In this document: one piece after another, positions 1 through 8,820 of the stretch
How positions within the stretch are numbered: position 1 is the stretch's first letter
Layout: each line of letters opens with the position of its first letter
Assembly (NCBI GenBank): GCA_903827245.1
Contig: CAIKHO010000022.1
Location: forward strand, 1 to 64,000
Direction of reading: 5' to 3'
Length of the DNA: 64,000 nucleotides
From: an uncultured Opitutia bacterium
GTDB taxonomy: Bacteria > Verrucomicrobiota > Verrucomicrobiia > Opitutales > Opitutaceae
Program-made: the position numbers and the translations under genes
Notes under the pieces: generated by a model
Seen by the model: only the letters and a program-made list of their open reading frames with translations
The model's database searches: none
Told to the model about the DNA's origin: nothing

Positions 1-125
1 AGGTGCAGGCCATCAAGGCCGACGCCCGCGGTTTCCGCCGCTTCGCTAACTACCGCGCCAGAATCCTGTTTCATTGTGGCAAACTCGACCTCTCGCCTGA
101 CCTGCGGCTAAATCCTACCCACTAA
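1..125 (+). mobile_element. C-terminal tail of an ISL3-type transposase, cut by the window edge
   Basis: Frame 3 reads open from the edge to a TAA at 123-125. The tail contains ARGFRRFANYRARILFHCGK, which resembles the conserved end of DDE transposases of the ISL3 family. Only 40 residues are visible, so the catalytic residues lie outside the window and it cannot be told whether the element is intact. No terminal inverted repeat was recognised in the 60 bases after the stop. The family call is from memory of the family and is moderate. Confidence 0.55.
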
Positions 126-184
126 ATTCCGCGAAGAACCAAAAAAAGACCGATCCATTTGCGGAATCGGTCTGACTCGCCGGA

Positions 185-260
185 TGTAGAGGCGCCCCCT
201 GCAGGCGGGCGCCTTGGCCTCCGGTCAACAAGCCGGGCGTCCGCGAGGAACGCCCCTACG
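185..260. repeat. Dispersed palindromic repeat, type A, copy 1
   Basis: The right half contains GGGCGTCCGCGAGGAACGCC followed by CCTAC. The same half recurs at 21881-21950, 30595-30667 and 45281-45342. The left half of this copy has diverged (GTAGAGGCGCCCCC). It lies just past the 3' end of the metallo-hydrolase gene. Confidence 0.7.
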
Positions 261-274
261 TTTGGGTAAGGCGG

Positions 275-1360
275 TTACTTCGCCTTGGTCTGGTAGGTCT
301 TGGAGTAGCCGGTTGCCGGGATCGAGATCGTGTAGGTCTTCCCGTCCGGAGCGACGGACATCTTGATGACGTTGCCGTCCTTGGGGCCGCCGGTCACATC
401 GTCGTTCGCGATGTTGGACGCATCGGTGTTCGCCTCCGGACCGGCACCCATGTTGCGGTGCATCTGGTAGAGCGCCTGCAGCGTCGGCTGGGCCTTCAAG
501 GTGGCAAACGCGCCGGCCTCGTCGCCCTTGCGCGGGCCGTTGTTCATCACCGCGATCGTCGGGGCCAGGCCGCGGATCAGGAGCGGGTTGTTGCTGCGGT
601 CCAGCCCGTGGTGGTCCGTCTGGTAGACATCCACCGGGCCGGCCAGGTTGACGGGCGTGACCAGCTTCGGCTCGAGGTTCCAAGTGAGGTCACCACCGTC
701 GAAAAACCGGAAGGAGCCGAACGAAAGGAGGAAGACCGCACTGTTCTCATTGTCGACGTCCATGTCGTGCGGCTTCGCCGGCGGCGCCTCACCCAGCGCA
801 GGCTGCTTGGCGGCCAGCTGTTCCTTGGTCGGCTCCACGAATTTCTGGCTGACCCCGAGGCACCGCATCTGCAGGGCCGCCGTGCCCGCCGCCGACTTGA
901 GGGGAATGACGACGCCCGGCGTGAGGAGCATCCGTTTGCCGACTGTCATCTCGCGGTAGGGCTTGATGCGGATGGGGAAGTTGGTGGTCGGATGGTTGTC
1001 GGGGTCCTGCTCCGGAATTCCCTTGTCCCACAGGGTTCCGACCGGCAGCGCCGCGGCGACTTCCGCCGCCCCGCCGAAATGATCGCCGTGGAAATGAGTG
1101 ATGAGCATGTGGTCGAGCTGGGAAAGGCCGGCGGCCTTGATCGCCGCCACGATGCGGCCCGAATCGCGACCGCCGGGGCTGCCGGTGTCGATCAGCACGC
1201 TCTCGTCGCTCGGCGTGACAATCAGGGTTGAGCCGCCGCCTTCGCTGTCGACCCAGTAGACGTCGAGGGTCTTGGTCTTGGCATCGGCCAACACGTGGGA
1301 GGCGAGCAGCCAGCCGGAGGCCAGCAGGGCGGAGAGGAGTGAGCGGGAGGTATTATTCAT
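275..1360 (-). CDS. Secreted metallo-beta-lactamase-fold hydrolase (ComEC-like domain)
   Basis: This 361-residue protein begins with a signal peptide (about residues 1-26, ending at ADA). The metal-binding motif HFHGDH is at residues 89-94, and a later DHHG near residue 250 is typical of the ComEC-type branch of metallo-beta-lactamase-fold enzymes. It should therefore be an exported, probably two-zinc, hydrolase. Family members act on phosphodiesters, thioesters or lactams, and the sequence does not decide between these. The gene stands alone: a repeat follows it and a TPR gene on the same strand ends 99 bases upstream. The fold is well supported and the substrate is unknown. Confidence 0.85.
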   Translation of the reverse strand: MNNTSRSLLSALLASGWLLASHVLADAKTKTLDVYWVDSEGGGSTLIVTPSDESVLIDTGSPGGRDSGRIVAAIKAAGLSQLDHMLITHFHGDHFGGAAEVAAALPVGTLWDKGIPEQDPDNHPTTNFPIRIKPYREMTVGKRMLLTPGVVIPLKSAAGTAALQMRCLGVSQKFVEPTKEQLAAKQPALGEAPPAKPHDMDVDNENSAVFLLSFGSFRFFDGGDLTWNLEPKLVTPVNLAGPVDVYQTDHHGLDRSNNPLLIRGLAPTIAVMNNGPRKGDEAGAFATLKAQPTLQALYQMHRNMGAGPEANTDASNIANDDVTGGPKDGNVIKMSVAPDGKTYTISIPATGYSKTYQTKAK

Positions 1361-1459
1361 GGGGTGGACGCGGACATTGATGAACCTGATTCCCCGCGAC
1401 GAGCCGATTTTTTTGCCCGTGCGGGTAGGCAGATCAGCCTGCCCCCGCCAAAGCTGCCG

Positions 1460-2851
1460 TCATTTCCCGAAGTAGGCGTTGATCTTCGCCGCCACGTCGC
1501 GGTAAACGACGTCCTCGGCATAGATCGCCTTGAATTCGGCAATGGCCTGCTCCCGGCGGCCGAGTTGCTCGTAGCACTCGCCGAGCTGATAAATGACCTC
1601 CTTCTTTTGCTCGTCCATCGGGCCCAACTCGGTCTTCGCCATCACGAACTGCGTCACCGCGAGTTCATGGAGCTTCTTGGCCTTGTAAGCCCGGCCGAGT
1701 CCGAGCAACACCGCCGGGCGCAGAGCCGGACTCTTCTGCGCCTCTAGAAACTGGGCGATGGCCTCGTCAAACTGCCCGCGCTCGAAATACAGCGCACCCA
1801 GCGCCTGGCGGGCCGTGAGATCGTTCGGGCGGCGCTCCACGTTGCCCCGCAACTCGAACAGCCGGAACGAGGCCAGCTCACGTTTCGCCGCAGCCAACCG
1901 CGCCTGCACATCGGGATCGCCAGGCGAGGCGAGCAGCGCCGACTCGGCTGCCTTCACCTGCAATTCGAGCAGCGTGATGCTCAATTCCGACTCCTGCGTA
2001 GCGAGCGCCATGTCCACCGCCCCTGCGGCCAGCTTGCGCGCCTTGCGCAGCCAAGCGAGTGCTTCCGCCGGTTCACCGAGTTTCCGGTAATGATCCACGA
2101 CAGCGCGATAGTGGGCCAGATGCCCGGGCTCCCGCGCGACCAACGCGACGGCTTCGGCCAGCTCCAAGCGCGCCTCGGCCTCGGGTGCCGCTCCGGCCCC
2201 CTTGAGCCTTGGCGCGGCGGCGATTGCTTCCCCGGCGGACTTTTCCCGCGCCGTTGTCCAGCCGTCCCAGCCGCTTTCCCGGCTCGTCTTGGCAATGGCC
2301 GCCTTGCGCATCAGGTTCTGCGCGGCGGAATCGAGCGGCGTCAACTTCAGCAGGGTATCGGCGGCATGCAGCGCGTCCTGCGGCCGGCCCACCGCCAGCC
2401 AGGCCTCGCCCAGCTCAAGCAGGTTGCCCTGGTCATCCGGCTCCTGCTCGTGAGCCGCCTCGCGCGCGAAGGCCGCCGTCTCCGGCAGGTCGAGCGCCCG
2501 CGCCGCCTCGGCCAGAAGCTTCAGCGCCGAGGCACTCGTCGGATCCGTCTCAAGGATTTTTTCCGCACTGGCCAGCGCCTGCAACGGATCCTTCGTCACG
2601 CTGCTGAAAATGAACGGAGTCGAGGACAGCCCGTCAGCCGCTTTCGGCCGGAGGCTGTTTTTCACGGCAAACAGGCCCAATTGCGCCGTGCGCTGGAGCC
2701 GCCGGGCCTCCACGCAGCCGGGTACCGCCTTGAGCACATGGCCGCAGGCTTCGCTCGCGAAGGCAAAATTTCCGTTTTCCAGCGCGACACGTGCATTTCC
2801 GACCAGCTTTTGCTGCCGGGCATCGAGGGCGGAAACCGGAACGTCGGGCAT
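1460..2851 (-). CDS. TPR-repeat protein
   Basis: The protein has 463 residues, is rich in alanine and leucine, and is built of helical TPR-like units throughout. Clear units lie near the C-terminus (for example ALGALYFERGQFDEAIAQFL and YQLGECYEQLGRREQAIAEF). No signal peptide or membrane segment is evident, so it is probably a cytoplasmic scaffold or adaptor. The ATG at 2851 was preferred over an in-frame GTG at 2872. No partner can be named from context, because the neighbours are a secreted hydrolase and a divergently oriented membrane coiled-coil protein. Confidence 0.8.
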   Translation of the reverse strand: MPDVPVSALDARQQKLVGNARVALENGNFAFASEACGHVLKAVPGCVEARRLQRTAQLGLFAVKNSLRPKAADGLSSTPFIFSSVTKDPLQALASAEKILETDPTSASALKLLAEAARALDLPETAAFAREAAHEQEPDDQGNLLELGEAWLAVGRPQDALHAADTLLKLTPLDSAAQNLMRKAAIAKTSRESGWDGWTTAREKSAGEAIAAAPRLKGAGAAPEAEARLELAEAVALVAREPGHLAHYRAVVDHYRKLGEPAEALAWLRKARKLAAGAVDMALATQESELSITLLELQVKAAESALLASPGDPDVQARLAAAKRELASFRLFELRGNVERRPNDLTARQALGALYFERGQFDEAIAQFLEAQKSPALRPAVLLGLGRAYKAKKLHELAVTQFVMAKTELGPMDEQKKEVIYQLGECYEQLGRREQAIAEFKAIYAEDVVYRDVAAKINAYFGK

Positions 2852-3088
2852 GTGCAGGCCAGCGAAGCGCACCGCCTTGGCGGGTCAACGCTAGAGTCTA
2901 ATGCCCAATCTGAGCCCGGGCGGCACCCAGACGGAGGGAAGTATTTCCCTACCCCAATCCCTGCTCCGCCCTCGCCGTCATGCAAGTGTGCCGACTTTTG
3001 CGCAGTAGAGTGGTGTCTGCTTAGCCCTGAAACCGGGCGGGTTACACCCTATATCACCCACCTCGCTGCGGGTGTACCTTTCTGTCTT

Positions 3089-3763
3089 ATGCCTGACGTC
3101 CCTGCTCCCGTTCCCGCGAAATTCAACAATCCCTCCCCTGCTCCCGTTAAGACGGCTGCAGTCGACGCCGTCCCTGCTCCGACCAATACTCCGATTCCGG
3201 GTCCAGGCCGGGCATTCCCTTTCGTCATCGCCCTCGGGGTTCTGTCCGCAGTCCTCCTCGTCATCGCTCTTGTGCTCGGAAGCAAAGTCGGGGCGCGAAA
3301 CACCACGATCACGGAAAACCAAACCCGCGCCGACCAGTATGAGGCAGCGACGGCACTGATGGAGTCGAAGCTGGAGGTGGCCACCGCCAATGCGACCAAG
3401 CTTCAGGGACAGGTAGACGACGCCAAGGCCGGAGCCGCCAAGCTCAAGCAGCAAGTGGATCAAACCGCCGCCGGCGCGGTTGAGCTGCAAAGCCAGCTGG
3501 ATAAAACCCGGACTATTTCAAACGGCTTCCAGTCGCAGATGGAGGACGCCAAGGTCACCTCGATCCGCCATCAGGGCGAAGTGGAGATCGCGAAGTCACA
3601 GGCGACCGTGATGCTGGGCCAATTGAACGAGGCCAAGACGGACACGGCCCGCGTCCAGGCCCAGCTCGACGAGAGCCGGACCAACTCAGCGGCACTGCAA
3701 GTGAAACTCGGGAAAGCCGAGACCGAGCTCGAGCAGATGCAAAAACTGCATCCGAAAGGTTAG
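3089..3763 (+). CDS. Membrane-anchored coiled-coil protein
   Basis: The start ATG at 3089 lies inside a longer open frame whose upstream part only mirrors the gene on the other strand. The 224-residue product has a proline/alanine-rich N-terminus (about 1-42), one transmembrane helix (about 45-66, FVIALGVLSAVLLVIALVLG), and then a long alpha-helical coiled coil of repeated units such as LQGQVDDAKAGAAKLKQQVD, continuing to the end. The layout suggests a single-pass protein with an elongated coiled-coil domain, probably periplasmic. No known family was recognised. Confidence 0.75.
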   Translation: MPDVPAPVPAKFNNPSPAPVKTAAVDAVPAPTNTPIPGPGRAFPFVIALGVLSAVLLVIALVLGSKVGARNTTITENQTRADQYEAATALMESKLEVATANATKLQGQVDDAKAGAAKLKQQVDQTAAGAVELQSQLDKTRTISNGFQSQMEDAKVTSIRHQGEVEIAKSQATVMLGQLNEAKTDTARVQAQLDESRTNSAALQVKLGKAETELEQMQKLHPKG

Positions 3764-3905
3764 GGCCGGTCGCGGAAGCTTCCATTGCGGGAGGTGCGCG
3801 GCGCCGGCCATTCGACCTGCTTGCAACCGCGCTTTTTAAACGCGTCCTGCGACATGCGCGCCGAGCGCGGTCAGGATATCGGCCGATTTCAGTCTTCCGC
3901 CGGCT

Positions 3906-6212
3906 ATGAGGCGCGCGCAGTATGGCCGGCTTCCACGCATGTGCGCCATCAGCCAGCCGGCGAAGACCCCGGGCCCGGACCACCCGCCGGTCGCAGCATC
4001 ATCGCGCCGGTCCGTCGCGGTTGCCGCCAGCTTGATCGTCCTCGCCGCATTGACGGCCTATTGGAACACCTTCTCGTCACCCTTCGTTTTCGACGATGTG
4101 CCGGGCATCCTGGATAACGCCTCGATCCGTCACCTCTCGCCGCTATCGGCGGTTCTCCTGCCGCCCCCCGACTCCGGCTCACCCGGCGGCCGGCCCGTGG
4201 TTAATCTTTCGCTCGCGATCAATTACGCATTCGGTGGCACCGACGTCCGCGGTTATCATGCGTTGAATCTCGTTTTCCACGCGCTGGCCGCCCTGGCCTT
4301 GTTCGGGATCGTGCGGCGGACACTGGAAAAGCGCCCGGGCCTCCGCCACGCCAGTCCGTATTTCGCCGCGCTTGGTGTCACCCTGCTCTGGACCGTGCAC
4401 CCGCTGCAGACGGAATCCGTGACCTGCATCATCCAGCGCACGGAACTGCTTGGCGGCCTATTTTATCTCCTGACACTCTACTGCTTCATCCGCGCGACCG
4501 ACGCAGGGGCCTCGCCAGCGTGGCAAGTGGGATGCGTAGCGGCCTGCCTCCTCGGAATGGCGAGCAAGGAGTTCATGGTTTCCGCGCCGTTGATGGCCTG
4601 GCTGTATGACCGGACCTTCGTCGCCGGTTCGTTTCGGGCCGCTTGGCAGCGGCGGTCGCGGCTGTATCTCGCCTTGATGTCCACCTGGCTCCTGCTGGCC
4701 GTCCTGATGCTGGCGAGCGCGTCACGCAACGGCACGGCCGGCCTTGGCCACGGCGTGACCTCGTGGGAATACGCCCTGACCCAATGCCGCGCTCTCATGG
4801 TGTATCTCCGCCTCGCGTTCTGGCCGCGGCCGCTCGTGCTCGACTACGGGACGGAGGTGGTGAGGAACGCCCGGGACGTGATCCCGCAGGCGTTGCTCCT
4901 GGGACTGCTCCTGCTGTCGACCCTCGCCGCGCTTTGGCGTCGCCCGGCGGCCGGATTTGTCGGGGCCTGGTTTTTTGCGATTCTTGCGCCGAGTTCCAGC
5001 GTTGTGCCCCTCGTCACTCAAACCATGGCGGAACACCGCATGTACCTGCCGCTTGCGGCCGTGCTCACGGCCACCGTGCTCACGATCCAGTCGTTCGCCG
5101 GTCGGCGCAGTCTCGCGTTGTCCGGCCTGCTCGCCGTTGCGCTGGTCGCTGTCACCCGGCAACGCAATGAAGTTTACCGGAGTGTGGAATCCGCGTGGAC
5201 CGACACCCTCATGCAGCGCCCGTCGAACCTGCGCGCCCATCTCGCCCTCGGCCGGACCTTCGCCGACAGCAACCGGCCGGCGCAGGCGATCGCGGAGTAC
5301 GAGGCCGCCCTGCGGCTGCGGCCCGATTACCCCGAGGCGCACATCAATCTGGGCGACATTCTTTCCAAGTCCGGCCGCACGGCTGAAGCCATCCAGCACC
5401 TGACCACCGCGCTGCGGCTTAAGCCGGAGAGCGCCGAGGCCCACCTCAATCTCGCCACGGCCCTCGACCGCAGCGGGCAGATGACGGACGCCATTTCCCA
5501 GTACGAGGAAGCGCTGCACCTCAAACCCCGGCTGGCCGAGGCCCACGATGACCTGGGGAATGCCCTGTTGCGATCAGGCCGCCAGGACGAGGCGATCGGG
5601 CACATCAAGGAAGCCTTGCGCCTGAAACCGGAATATGCCGATGCACATTACAATCTCGCCAATGTCCTCGTCCAGGCCCGCCACCCCGCAGAAGCAGCGG
5701 CCGAGTTTGCGGCGGGACAGCGGCTGAACCCCCGCGATGCCGTCGCACGCCACAACTGGGCCAATGCCCTGGCCGCTGCGGGCCTGTTCCCGGAGGCGCT
5801 CGCGGAGTATCAAGCCGCGCTCAAGGATAGCCCCGAGGATCCGCAACTGCTATATGACTACGGCAATGGCCTGAGCTCCGCGGGCCGTTTCCAGGATGCG
5901 GTTCGTCCCTTCACCGAGGCACTGCGAGTGAACCCCGACTTTCCCGAGGCGCATAACAATCTCGGCAACGCCTTGCTCATGCTCGACCGGCTGCCGGAAG
6001 CTATCGCCGAGTATCAAGCATCCCTGCGGCTGAAACCCGCGAACGCCAGCGGGCATAACAATCTCGGACTCGCGCTCGCCCGGCTCGGGCGAATGGAGGA
6101 GGCCGTGGAGCAGTTTGCCGCGGCCGTGCAGCTTGCGCCAGTGTTTCAGCAGGCCCGCGAAAATCTTGCGCATGCGCAGGGCGAGTTGCCGGGCGCCCCG
6201 GAAAAGAAATGA
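3906..6212 (+). CDS. Polytopic membrane protein with TPR tail (TMTC/DUF1736-like)
   Basis: The first half of this 768-residue protein has about ten hydrophobic helices. Early motifs (FVFDDVPGILDN near residue 60, and a following HALNLVFHALAALALFGIVR) match the glycosyltransferase-C-like architecture of TMTC/DUF1736 proteins. From about residue 430 to the end there are about nine to ten canonical TPR units (such as AHINLGDILSKSGRTAEAIQ). Related proteins are O-mannosyltransferases or unassigned membrane TPR proteins; activity here is not shown. The ATG at 3906 was used, and an in-frame ATG at 3939 is an equally good start. The TGA overlaps a palindrome. Confidence 0.8.
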   Translation: MRRAQYGRLPRMCAISQPAKTPGPDHPPVAASSRRSVAVAASLIVLAALTAYWNTFSSPFVFDDVPGILDNASIRHLSPLSAVLLPPPDSGSPGGRPVVNLSLAINYAFGGTDVRGYHALNLVFHALAALALFGIVRRTLEKRPGLRHASPYFAALGVTLLWTVHPLQTESVTCIIQRTELLGGLFYLLTLYCFIRATDAGASPAWQVGCVAACLLGMASKEFMVSAPLMAWLYDRTFVAGSFRAAWQRRSRLYLALMSTWLLLAVLMLASASRNGTAGLGHGVTSWEYALTQCRALMVYLRLAFWPRPLVLDYGTEVVRNARDVIPQALLLGLLLLSTLAALWRRPAAGFVGAWFFAILAPSSSVVPLVTQTMAEHRMYLPLAAVLTATVLTIQSFAGRRSLALSGLLAVALVAVTRQRNEVYRSVESAWTDTLMQRPSNLRAHLALGRTFADSNRPAQAIAEYEAALRLRPDYPEAHINLGDILSKSGRTAEAIQHLTTALRLKPESAEAHLNLATALDRSGQMTDAISQYEEALHLKPRLAEAHDDLGNALLRSGRQDEAIGHIKEALRLKPEYADAHYNLANVLVQARHPAEAAAEFAAGQRLNPRDAVARHNWANALAAAGLFPEALAEYQAALKDSPEDPQLLYDYGNGLSSAGRFQDAVRPFTEALRVNPDFPEAHNNLGNALLMLDRLPEAIAEYQASLRLKPANASGHNNLGLALARLGRMEEAVEQFAAAVQLAPVFQQARENLAHAQGELPGAPEKK

Positions 6213-6258
6213 ACGACTGCAGTCGTTCGTGGTTCCGGCCAAAGCCGGGCTGCAATCC
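6211..6258. repeat. Palindromic REP-like element between convergent genes
   Basis: A perfect 18-base palindrome, GAACGACTGCAGTCGTTC, spans 6211-6228 and includes part of the preceding stop codon. It is followed by CCGGCCAAAGCCGG, a small hairpin embedded in GGTTCCGGCCAAAGCCGGGC, which looks like classic REP sequence. It sits between the 3' ends of the TPR membrane gene and glmM and could help terminate both. Confidence 0.5.
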
Positions 6259-6314
6259 AGCGATCGTCTAGGGATTGGAACTCCAGGGCCCGCACCGGCC
6301 CAAAGATCACCCGC

Positions 6315-7697
6315 TCACAGCACCTCGAGCTCGCTCCGCGCCGCGGCTGCAAGACGGGCGAGACCCGCGTCGGCCACCGCATCGGTCGGGCCCTCGACCA
6401 GCAGGCGCAACTTCGGCTCGGTGCCGGAATACCGCACCAGCACCCGGCCCGCGGCGCCCAGCTCCTTCTCCAGCGCCGCGATCGCGCGGGTGAGCGCCGG
6501 CAGGGATTCCAGCGGCTTTTTGACCCGGACTGCCAGCGCGGATGAGCGCTGGGGAAATTTGCGCAGCGCCCGGCGCAATTCCGAAAGCGGCCGGCCCGTC
6601 GCGCGCATCACCGCCATGACTTTCAACGCCGCGACCAGTCCGTCCCCATTGCGCGAAACTTCCGCGCAGATGATGTGGCCCGAGGATTCCCCGCCCAGCG
6701 TGGCCCCCTCGGTGAGCATGCGCTCGCCGACATAGCGGTCGCCGATGGCCGTGCGCACCACGCGGCCGCCGGCCGCGGCGACGGCCGCGTCCACGCCGAG
6801 ATTGCTTTGCAGGGTTACGACGAGGGTCTTGTGCGCGAGCGTACCGCCGGCGAGCGCGTGGACCGCCAGCAGCGTCAGGATTTCGTCCCCGTCGAGCACG
6901 CTCCCGGTTTCGTCGCAGAGGACGCAGCGATCCCCGTCGCCATCGTGCGCAATGCCCAGGCGCGCGCCGCTCGCGCGCGTGCGCGCGGCGAGAGGTTCCG
7001 GGTGTTCGCTGCCGACCCCGGCATTGATGTTGTGCCCGTCAGGCGCATCGCCGAGGCCGATCACCTCGGCGCCCAGCGCGCGCAGCACCACCGGGCTGGT
7101 GGCGCAGGTCGCCCCGTTCGCGGTGTCCAAGACGATGCGCCAGCCCGCCAGCGCACCGGGCGGCAGTAGGCCCGATACCGCGGAAATATAGTCGTTGATG
7201 GCATCGGGACCGCGCGCGAGCTCTGCGGGCGGAAAACGATCCGCCGCGCCGGTTTCGTCCAGCAGGCGCTCGATCGCCAGCTCCTCCTCGTCGGTGTGCT
7301 TCACGCCGTTGGTCGCGAAAAATTTGATGCCGTTGTCGCCCGCCGGATTGTGCGAGGCCGTGATGACAACGCCCAGTGCCGCACCCCCGGTGCGCACCGC
7401 CCGCGCCACGGCCGGCGTGGGCAGGACGCCAAGCGAGAACGGCGCCGCACCGCCGGACTTCAATCCGGCTGCCACGGCGGCGGCAAGGGCCGGGCCGGAA
7501 AAGCGGGTATCGCATCCGATGAAAACCTTCCGGCGTTCGGATGCCCGGCGGTTACCCCCGCTGCCGGGCGCTCGCAGGGCGGAGGTCTTCAGCCAGGCCG
7601 CCGCCGCGGCGCCGAGCCGGGCGGCAAATTCCTCGTTGATCACCGGGCCGCCGTACAGCCCCCGAATGCCATCGGTCCCGAAATACTGGCGCTTCAT
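6315..7697 (-). CDS. glmM: Phosphoglucosamine mutase
   Basis: The enzyme converts glucosamine-6-phosphate to glucosamine-1-phosphate in the cytoplasm, on the way to UDP-GlcNAc for peptidoglycan and LPS. The product has 460 residues, the normal length. Diagnostic features are the N-terminal FGTDGIRG, the phosphoserine loop TASHNPAGDNG (Ser115), the magnesium loop DGDGDR (about 252-257) and the C-terminal phosphate-binding RYSGTEPKLR. Its ATG overlaps the stop codon of trpD (ATGA at 7694-7697), so translation of the two is probably coupled. Confidence 0.95.
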   Translation of the reverse strand: MKRQYFGTDGIRGLYGGPVINEEFAARLGAAAAAWLKTSALRAPGSGGNRRASERRKVFIGCDTRFSGPALAAAVAAGLKSGGAAPFSLGVLPTPAVARAVRTGGAALGVVITASHNPAGDNGIKFFATNGVKHTDEEELAIERLLDETGAADRFPPAELARGPDAINDYISAVSGLLPPGALAGWRIVLDTANGATCATSPVVLRALGAEVIGLGDAPDGHNINAGVGSEHPEPLAARTRASGARLGIAHDGDGDRCVLCDETGSVLDGDEILTLLAVHALAGGTLAHKTLVVTLQSNLGVDAAVAAAGGRVVRTAIGDRYVGERMLTEGATLGGESSGHIICAEVSRNGDGLVAALKVMAVMRATGRPLSELRRALRKFPQRSSALAVRVKKPLESLPALTRAIAALEKELGAAGRVLVRYSGTEPKLRLLVEGPTDAVADAGLARLAAAARSELEVL

Positions 7698-8740
7698 GAG
7701 CGGTAGAACTCCCGGGTCGCCGCGATCTTTTCCCGCACCGCGCCGCCGAGCAGGCGCTCGCGCGCAAGGCCCAAGCCTTCACGCACCTCGGCCGTCCGGC
7801 CCGTGATCCACAGCGCCACCGCGGCATTGAGCACGATCGTGTCGACCAGCCCCGCCGGGGCACGGCCCGCGAGGAGGTTCTCGACGATCGCGAGGTTCGC
7901 CGCGAGGTCGCCGCCCTGCAGATCGTCGAACGGCGAGAGGGGCAGGCCGAAATCCTGCGGCTGCCATAGCGCATCGACGTTGGAAAGCCGGCCGAATCCG
8001 CGCACGCGATTGCCCGTCGCGGTCGTCAGTTCGTCAATGCCCCGACCCGGACCGATGATGCCATGCGCCGCCAGCCCGGCCTTGGCCCCCAGAACATCCA
8101 GCGCGCCGGCAAGCTTCGGGACCCATGGCTCGGCAAACGCGCCGAGCAGGACGTGCCCGGGCCGGCCCGGGTTGATGAGCGGCCCGAGAATATTGAACAC
8201 GGTGCGGCGACCTTTCGCCGCCAGCGCCTTGCGAACCGGCCCGATGTGCTTGAACGCGGGATGGTAGGCCGGCGCAAAAAAGAAGACAAAGCCCAGCTCG
8301 TCCAAGGCCCGGCGCAGCTTCGCTGGGGATGCCTGCAGGTCGACACCCAGCGCCGCCAGCAAGTCGGCACTGCCGCATTGCGAGGTGATGCCGCGGTTGC
8401 CGTGCTTCATCACCGTGACCCCGGCGCTGGCCAGTGTGAGCACGACGAGACTGGAAATATTGAAGCCACCCGCGTGATCGCCCCCGGTGCCGACAATGTC
8501 GATGGCTGCCGGCGCCCAAGCCTCAACCCCGGGATTCACGGTGAGGCCGCGAAACGCCTGCGCGAACGCCGCCACCTCGGCCACGCTCTCACCCTTGTCC
8601 GACAGCGCGGTGAGGAATCCGGACTTGGCGTCATCCGACACCTCGGGCGACGCCAGCGCTGCGGCCGCCGCCGCCACCTGACCGGCGCCGAGATCCTGGC
8701 GCGCGGCGAGCTGGGTGGCAAGGGAGGCAAGATCGGTCAT
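7694..8740 (-). CDS. trpD: Anthranilate phosphoribosyltransferase
   Basis: This is the second step of tryptophan synthesis, transferring phosphoribose from PRPP to anthranilate. The 348-residue product shows the PRPP/glycine loop GTGGD (84-88) and KHGNRGITS (112-120), which fit TrpD better than thymidine phosphorylase. The start at 8740 gives MTDLASLATQL; an in-frame ATG 39 bases upstream would add an unlikely leader. No other trp gene is nearby. Instead it lies directly upstream of glmM with a 4-base overlap, which is unusual. Confidence 0.92.
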   Translation of the reverse strand: MTDLASLATQLAARQDLGAGQVAAAAAALASPEVSDDAKSGFLTALSDKGESVAEVAAFAQAFRGLTVNPGVEAWAPAAIDIVGTGGDHAGGFNISSLVVLTLASAGVTVMKHGNRGITSQCGSADLLAALGVDLQASPAKLRRALDELGFVFFFAPAYHPAFKHIGPVRKALAAKGRRTVFNILGPLINPGRPGHVLLGAFAEPWVPKLAGALDVLGAKAGLAAHGIIGPGRGIDELTTATGNRVRGFGRLSNVDALWQPQDFGLPLSPFDDLQGGDLAANLAIVENLLAGRAPAGLVDTIVLNAAVALWITGRTAEVREGLGLARERLLGGAVREKIAATREFYRS

Positions 8741-8820
8741 GCGAAACGGCCAGCCTTGGCAAGGCGCGACCGGCCGCAAATAAATTTGCTCCGTTCCTCG
8801 AAAATTGAAACGACAGCACG

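Noticed and set aside
2090-3088. Upstream extension of the coiled-coil protein to 557 residues
   Set aside because: The added part mirrors the TPR gene on the opposite strand. The hydrophilic Pro-rich start at 3089 followed by one membrane helix is a sensible protein.
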